From Cricetomys ansorgei (Eukaryota; Chordata; Mammalia; Rodentia; Nesomyidae), in assembly GCA_026225945.1 (NCBI GenBank), contig JAMJFZ010002307.1, forward strand, positions 2,867,001-2,931,000: 64,000 nucleotides of DNA, written 5' to 3'. A program made the position numbers and the translations under genes. The notes beneath the pieces were generated by a model, which was given only the letters and a program-made list of their open reading frames with translations, made no database searches and was not told where the DNA came from. Positions within the stretch are counted from its first letter, which is position 1. Every line of letters begins with the position of its first letter. Shown piece by piece: positions 58,414 through 64,000 of the stretch.

Positions 58414-58725
58414 GTACACATCGGTTACTTACCATCTTCCACTGAAGTCATAGTTCTGTGAAAAGCAGAGCTCTGAACTATTATTGGATTTATTTGCTTA
58501 CCAAAAACCCTAAGACATTCCCTGAACTATAACCACTCATGTTCTGAGCGATTGGAAACAACTGATAGAACTTTCTAGGGAACCAAACAAGGGTGTGAAT
58601 TTTCCAAATACGTGCTTTCACAATTGCACCGCAACCCATGCAGATTGTCACACACTCACGCACCCACAGGCCTCTTATTGCTAGCTAATCATCCAGTGGG
58701 TTTAATCTTTTTTTCTTCTAATTAG

Positions 58726-58771
58726 GCTTTTGAGTTCAAGACAAGAACGAGATGAATTTGTACACCAATGA
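58726..58771 (+). CDS. Possible alternative terminal coding exon
   Basis: After a 312-nt gap, a very good acceptor (tttttttcttctaattag, ending at 58725) precedes 46 nt. In the phase set by exon 3 they encode Arg, then LLSSRQERDEFVHQ and TGA at 58769-58771. If used, the protein stops at 184 residues and lacks any lamin-tail domain. Against it: I see no AATAAA or ATTAAA in the following 450 bases, and a 14-residue tail with no recognisable motif can arise by chance behind a strong acceptor. It could be a cryptic exon, a minor isoform end, or not used. Confidence 0.33.
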
Positions 58772-59160
58772 TCCACTTTTATGGTGGTCGATTCCTATGA
58801 AAAGAATCGATCGAGAAGGAGGTTGTGATTAGGACTAAAAGGGAAGAACCGACTCAGTCCGAGCGTTTTCTTAACCCTGCTGTACTCACTCGAGAACTGA
58901 GCTGTGAAAAGTTGGTGACACAAAGGCATGGAGACAGGGGGTATCTAAGAACTGAGAAGCAGAGGGAAGGAGAGTTGAGTGTCCAGTTCCTCTTGCGCTG
59001 CTTCCGATCACCCAAGCCCTGTGTGCCATGTCATTGATAATGGAGAAAATGTGTTTGTTCTGCCACCTGGCAGCACTCTATCAGAACCATTCAATATCTA
59101 CCACAGTAGAAGTGGTGATCAAGGAAAGGTGTAGAAAGACTTTTTAATACTTCTAAATAC
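58772..59160. other. Possible 3' UTR or intron; nothing further recognised
   Basis: If the 58726 exon is terminal, this is its 3' UTR, but no canonical polyadenylation signal is visible. A 70-codon plus frame at 58825-59037 is not recognised. Confidence 0.3.
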
Positions 59161-59165
59161 AACTC

Positions 59166-59208
59166 TGTGTGTGTGTGTGTGTGTGTGTACACGCGCACAC
59201 ACACGGGC
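59166..59208. repeat. (GT)n/(CA)n inverted microsatellite
   Basis: About 11 GT units, then tacacgcgcacacacacgg. The GT and CA halves could pair as a short hairpin. Confidence 0.9.
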
Positions 59209-59269
59209 AGCAGGGAGGGAGGAGTATGAGTGTGTATGCATGTATGTGTGTAATCTCTCACGTGTTTAT

Positions 59270-59520
59270 GTAGAGGTTTTGGTATGCTTCACAGGAGCCA
59301 TCCACCTTGTTTTTTGAGATAGGGTTTTTCATTGGCTTGTAGCTCTCAAGTAGGCTAAGCTGGCTGGTCAGCAAGCCCCAGGGATCTGCTCTCTCCGCCT
59401 CCCACCATGGAATTCTCCGCCGGTGCCACTACCCCAGCTCTTTTCATGTAGGTTCTGGGAACAGCTCAGGTCTTCATGTGTACATGGTGAGCACTTTACC
59501 AGCAGAGCCATCCTCAGGTG
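59270..59520 (-). repeat. B4 SINE
   Basis: Antisense: 'ttttttgagatagggtttttcattggc', 'gctggctggtcagcaagccccagggatctgctctctccgcctccc', 'gtaggttctgggaacagctcaggtcttcatg', 'gagcactttaccagcagagccatcc'. Confidence 0.85.
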
Positions 59521-59547
59521 TCACTGCCGAGCATGGCTTTAAGAACA

Positions 59548-59725
59548 TCCAGGTCAGAGCCAGATGGTTCTGGAGCATGTCTTTAATCTCAGCACTCAGG
59601 AAGCAGGAGCAGGTGGATCTCTGTGAGTTCAAGGCCAGCCTGGTCTACAGAGTTATGACAGAGAAACCCTGTCTCGAAAAAACAAAACAAAAAACAAAAA
59701 AAACAAACAAACAAACAAAAAAGAA
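59548..59725 (+). repeat. B1 SINE with (A,C)-rich tail
   Basis: Sense: 'gcatgtctttaatctcagcactcaggaagcaggagcaggtggatctctgtgagttcaaggccagcctggtctacagagtt', 'gaaaccctgtctcg', tail (AAAC)n. It lies within a 163-codon frame that is a SINE artefact. Confidence 0.95.
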
Positions 59726-59934
59726 CTTCCAGGTCAGGGAAGTCTTATGCCTGAGAGACAAGTACAACACCCAGGCAGTCAGAGAGAGCTTGCTTCCAGC
59801 CTGGATGGTCTTAGAAGATACCGTGTTGGAGGTACCATTTAGACAGGCTTCAATTTTTTTTTTAAATTTGTTTAAGATATGCAAATTTGGAGTCTGTGAG
59901 ACCATTTTAGAACACCAGTTCTCAGTGTCCAGTA

Positions 59935-60142
59935 GGATCACTTGGGCACACACACACAGGCCTATGTAGGCTGGGAGGCTGGCCAGTGAGCCCAAAGATC
60001 CACCTGTCTTTGCCTCTCCAGTGCTGGGATTGCAAGTGCGCACCACCATGACTGGCTTTTTTTGTGTAGGTTCTGGGGCTAGAACTCACGTTCTCATAGC
60101 AGGGCAGCAGTCGCTTTCCCATGCGCCATCCCCAGCCCCATC
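59935..60142 (-). repeat. B4 SINE
   Basis: Antisense: '(ca)n', 'ggctggccagtgagcccaaagatccacctg', 'tgcctctccagtgctgggattgcaagtgcgcaccaccatgactggc', 'gtaggttctggggctagaactcacg', 'catgcgccatccccagcccc'. Confidence 0.9.
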
Positions 60143-61100
60143 GCTGCTTTGGTGCAGTTTCGTCAGGCTGCACCCTGATGTAACCCCATGTTGTTGAGCC
60201 TAGACTTGGCATTTTAAATTGAAAAAAAATTTTTTGAACATTAGGTCTTCAAATCTCCCTTTCAACACATATATTTGGCTACTTGCAATTGTGCCACAAT
60301 TCTCTAATGCTGTTATTTTATTTATTTAAGCCAATATTCCTCACCACTGGCCCAAAGACTCTTCTGAGGACTGTATGTAGTATTCCAGGGGTCAGGAGGG
60401 TTTCATCCTGGCTGCTGAGAACAGGCATTCTTTGTGGCCCCACAGTGGGGTGGGGGGGTGCTCCTTCTGCCAATTATTTCAAGTATCTTTTCCTCCAGCC
60501 TTATGGAGTTTTGTTCACATAGGAGGTGAACAAGCTCTGAGTCCACAGAAAACTAAAAGCCCCTGGAGCCCCGTCTGTGCAGGAGGTGCTCTTCCGTCTG
60601 CTATTCTGGCTGTAACCTCTAGCAGCCTGGACCTCCCTAGATCTCAACCCTAGCCTTGTCAGAGAACTTGCTGGTTCTGCATGCCTTCCTCTCTTTGGGG
60701 ACATTTATAGGCTCAGTGCATTGGCACTGCACCATTGGCAGTGCCACTTGTCACGAATCGATGTCCCAACACCTTCAGAAACAACTGTGTTTATTATGGG
60801 TTTTTCAGCCATCTCAAGTAGGATGAATCTAACCTGGTGAGGAACAGCGGTCGGGGTGTTTTCAGTCAAAGCTGTTGTTCCTTTTCCACCACCACCCCAC
60901 CATCTCTAGGGATCCTTTTAATATTTGCCAACAGGGAAAAAAAAAGTTTTGTAGGCAAACAGGCCGTGAAGTAGAGATGCTGTTAGAATTTTCACTGGTC
61001 ACATGTGTGAGCACACTCCCCATATCAAACCCTGCTAAGTTTCGTTCCTTTACTCATGGGTGAACGGATGGAGGCCACCTTCCCACGCACCCTCCATTTC
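60143..61100. other. No gene seen; no lamin-tail exon found
   Basis: Unique sequence. I looked for a continuation of the Lmntd1-like frame (an exon starting in the phase that follows AG) and did not see one resembling the lamin-tail domain. Confidence 0.35.
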
Positions 61101-61102
61101 TA

Positions 61103-61485
61103 CCACTGTTATCCTTGCTGTCTGCTGCTATGATAAAGCACTCTGACCCAAAATGACTTAGGGGAGAGAGGAACTCACCTGGCTTAGATGTCCAGGTCAG
61201 AATCTATCCCCCAGGGATATCAGGGCAGGAATGAAAGCTGAAACCTAGAGGAACTCTGCTGGCTCACTCGGGCTCATGTATCTAACTTCCTAAGACAGCC
61301 CAGGACCATCTGCCCAAGGAATGTGTCTTACACACAGTGGGCTGGGGCCTCCTGCATCAGTTAACAAAAAGGAAACTACCCCCACATGCACATAGGCCAA
61401 TCTGACCTAGGCAAGTCCTCCATCAAGGCTTTGCTCTCGGGTGACTCTAGGCTGTGTCAAGTTGACAACTAGAGCTACTAGTGCA
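61103..61485 (-). mobile_element. Solo LTR-like element (reverse)
   Basis: The reverse strand has the 'gttgtcaacttgacacagcctagagtcacc' start and the 'gccccagcccactgtgtgtaagac' block. The + strand left end 'gctgtctgctgctatgataaagcactctgaccc' corresponds to the LTR 3' end. Same broad class as copies A and B, but more diverged. Confidence 0.6.
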
Positions 61486-62405
61486 ACTCCAAGCAGTTTC
61501 TGCATTCTGTAGGTCTGGGTCAGAAGGGAGTGAGCTCCGGGCTGAAATGGGCCAGACCATGATTTGTGCATGGACATCTGTTCTCCAACACAGCCAGTAA
61601 GGTTGCAGAGCCTCTTGTCCCCAGAGAACTCAGATTCAAGCCAAGCACATCAGCCCTTCTGGTAGGAGTCTGATCCGCCCTTCACCAGACAATACAGCCC
61701 ACCCCACACACACCTCAATTACAAACTCAGATGCCAACTTGTACTGAGACTGTTATACACGGCTAGAAGGGCTGAAATCCTCAGGTGGCAACAAATCACA
61801 GATCAACTGAAATTTAAAAGCAGAAAAGCAACATGGCACTGCAAGAGTCCAACAATACTTATGTCCACCCTTGGGTTAAGGAATATGATCATTTTCCTGG
61901 TGGCATAGCTTTGTATCTTTTTAGTGCCTTTACGAATGTGCATAAAAACTGCAGACGGGGAAATTGGCACATCAGCCTCCACACTCAGTCCATCACAGAT
62001 TACAAGCAGAAGTCTCAAGGCAGCCGTTCTAGTAAAGACAAGCACAAAGGCTTGCAGGGAAGAGAGAGGATAACCAGCGAAGGCTGCGACATCAGATTAG
62101 CCGCTGCCTTGGGATTTACACGGGCTGTGTGAAGTCTCCCTATAGCGCTGGATCTTATATCAGACAGAAGGTGAGTCAGGTACCCTAACACAACATTTGT
62201 GTGTCTTCTGTATTTACATAAAAACAAGGTTTAGGGTGATAACAAAAATTCACTTGACCATGCAAGATTTTCAAAAAGCAACTACAAATATGTGATTATA
62301 TATTCTACAAAGAAATGACCGACCTCTCCATCTGTTTAAAGACAAAGAGTCAAATAGAGACCATTAAGGAAATCTGAAAAGCAAGAAATACGTTCTACAA
62401 AAATT
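61486..62405. other. No gene seen
   Basis: Unique sequence; a 99-codon plus frame at 61833-62132 has no recognised domain. Confidence 0.35.
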
Positions 62406-62409
62406 AAAA

Positions 62410-62645
62410 ACGGCCTGGAGAGATGGCCCAGTGGTAAAAAGCCCCAGCTGTTCTTGTAGAGGAGCTGAGTTGGGTTCCCAGTGCCCATGTTGCAGCTTAC
62501 AACTGTCTGTAACTCCAGTTTCAGGGGATTTTGGTGCCTTCTGGCGTCCATGGGCCCCTGCATGCATCTGATGCACATAAACTCACACAGACAGCCACAT
62601 ATATACATAAATACAGAAAATAAGTAAACCCTAGAAAAATAAAAC
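62410..62645 (+). repeat. B2 SINE, full length
   Basis: Sense: 'ggcctggagagatggcccagtgg', 'ggagctgagttgggttcccagtgcccatgttgcagcttacaactgtctgtaactcc', 'tttggtgccttctggcgtcc', tail 'aaataagtaaaccctagaaaaataaaa'. The frames on the opposite strand are SINE-derived. Confidence 0.92.
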
Positions 62646-63625
62646 CATCCCACAGAGAGCTCAGTACCAGTAAGATGAGCATGACATCACAGGGTCTTAG
62701 GGATTTGAAAGAAGAGCAAAAAGCTGCATCCACAATTTAGTCAGACCCATGATGCTAACACACTGAAGAGAATGAAGAAGCAGCTGCGTTGGTTGAGAAG
62801 CGAGTCTCTGTGAAGCAGGGGCGCACACTGGTGAGTGCGTGCGAGGGAGAACCCTGGAAGAGAGCACACAGAAGTGCATGCCCATAGCGCCTCTTCTGGA
62901 GCTGGCACTACAGGGACTGACTGGGTTTCGCAGCAATCACCAGTTTGAAATTAGAAGGTAAGGGGCTTGGGCAGTGAGAGATTTTGGCATGATCATGGAA
63001 TAAAAATTGCATTTGGGCGGTGTCAAGGAAGGACGCTGATAAAAACCTTGGACTTCCAATGAGGACGTCAAAGGACACATCCTACGTTGTAGTAAGACTT
63101 AAAATAAACCAGCGTAGTATCCAGCCACTTCGGGCTGATTCAGTGAGACTGATGTGGGCTTGTTTGTGTTAAAACTTAGATGGCTGCCAGAAGCAAAGAA
63201 TATATTCTCTTTTGACAAAATATTATGCCGAGTCTCAAGTGATCTCTCTGCAGAGTTTAAATATATGATACTAGAAACTCAATCAAACTAACAACATACA
63301 CAGGAAATAAAGGTCAAAGATAGAAACAGATTCCAGAAGTAGGCATACGACATGAGCTGTGTAGGCATCTGATTCAAGGAAGCCGTGACTGAGCTATTCA
63401 GGAGTCTCATGACAAGATAAAAACTTCAGCCCAGGCCTGTACACTCCGGGTAAAAGAACCAAAAGCGAGTTCTTCAATAAAGTACCCAGCAACAGAGCTT
63501 ATCATTTCACTCTCGATGTTTAACAGTGCATGGGTACAGTAGGAGAGGGAATTGCTGATGAAAATATCCAGTCTGAATTCTAGAGAACAAGAGGGTTAGA
63601 AAAGACACGACTGAAAAGAAACAGA
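62646..63625. other. No gene seen
   Basis: Unique sequence; no supported exon. 'acaacatacacaggaaataaaggtcaaagatagaaacag' near 63290 may be an L1 relic, not certain. Confidence 0.35.
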
Positions 63626-63626
63626 G

Positions 63627-63766
63627 GGCCAGCAAGATGGCTTAGAAGGGAAAGGCGCTTGCCACCAAGTGTGAGTTCGATTCCTGGGATGCACAGGATG
63701 GAAAGAAAGAACCAACTTCCATAAATTGTTCTTTGACTTCTACACACACAGCAGCAGCACCTGCAT

Positions 63767-63810
<44 letters not shown>
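63627..63810 (+). repeat. B3 SINE ending in (CA)n
   Basis: Sense: 'gggccagcaagatggcttag', 'gcgcttgccaccaagtgtgagttcgattcctgggatgcac', then about 20 CA units at 63769-63809. Confidence 0.92.
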
Positions 63811-63811
<1 letters not shown>

Positions 63812-64000
63812 GGAACAAAAAATAAAGCATAAAAGTCTAATTATAATTGTAGTTACTGAAGAATAGAGATGATTGAGAAAGAATATTGTGGATGGGATAT
63901 TTTGCCAAGAGCAGAGATTTCTCCCAAACTACTGATGACAACAAACTGAAGATTGGATGAACATTACCAACTCATAGTGAATAGAAGAAACAAGTCAACC

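Larger units (their letters stand above)
52367..58771 (+). other. Lmntd1: Lmntd1-like gene, N-terminal part (multi-exon locus)
   Basis: Four candidate exons join in one frame: 52394-52467 (coding part), 55383-55627, 58224-58413 and 58726-58771. Coding lengths 74+245+190+46 total 555 nt, which is 184 codons plus stop. Each junction has GT/AG ends and intron phases 2, 1 and 2 match exactly, which would be unlikely by chance. The product is Ser/Thr/Pro-rich for its first 106 residues, then has an acidic-aromatic stretch (GEDYFLSLFGE) and a helix-like VILEEVGQFTS. From memory, that last part resembles the region just before the lamin-tail domain of LMNTD1, a protein with an intermediate-filament-type tail domain; I could not search a database. 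No lamin-tail domain is encoded in the window, so the rest of the gene is either downstream or skipped in this isoform. The symbol is tentative; the existence of a gene is more certain than its name. Confidence 0.6.

Noticed and set aside
59478..59969. 163-codon plus frame
   Set aside because: Runs through an antisense B4 and a sense B1 with its A-rich tail.

Overview
This window reads as nuclear DNA of a muroid rodent (mouse, rat, hamster or vole group). It carries B1, B2/B3, B4 (ID-B1) and ID-like SINEs, a URR1-type hAT element, MaLR-like LTRs, degraded L1 and long (GT)n/(GA)n/(GATA)n tracts. CpG is depleted almost everywhere and coding density is very low. I saw no young ID or B2 burst, so rat is less likely, but the species cannot be fixed from the sequence. 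No bacterial, plasmid or CRISPR features are present, and I found no structural RNA gene.

The one gene I can support is on the + strand at the right: exons at about 52367-52467, 55383-55627 and 58224-58413, plus a possible terminal exon at 58726-58771. Splice sites and intron phases (2, 1, 2) all agree, and the joined frame is open for 184 codons. The third exon resembles what I remember of the region just before the lamin-tail domain of LMNTD1 (IFLTD1). I therefore call it an Lmntd1-like N-terminal half. The lamin-tail exons are not visible and would lie beyond the window.

The first 52 kb look intergenic or intronic. By region: 1-12.5 kb has B3/B4/B1 SINEs, an antisense L1 ORF2 remnant (2.95-4.17 kb), an inverted duplication with a B1 in each arm (7.93-8.92 kb) and an LTR-like element (10.5 kb). 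12.5-19.6 kb has few repeats and holds a homeodomain-site-rich stretch with a CpG-dense patch (17.0-17.65 kb). 19.6-28 kb has CA-rich DNA, L1 pieces, B1s and three LTR-like elements. 28-40 kb holds two VNTR-like minisatellites (61-bp unit at 29.1 kb, 45-bp unit at 38.8 kb) and MLT1-like and B4/B3 repeats. 40-52 kb has URR1, B3s, an L2-like relic, two small tandem arrays (48.9 and 49.3 kb) and a solo retroviral-type LTR (50.4-50.85 kb). 52-64 kb holds the gene with further SINEs.

Most long open frames are by-products of tandem repeats or SINEs and are listed as rejected. I found no convincing new molecular system. The most useful leads are the exon chain with its possible truncated isoform, the SINE-bearing inverted duplication, the tandem arrays and the 17 kb candidate regulatory block.
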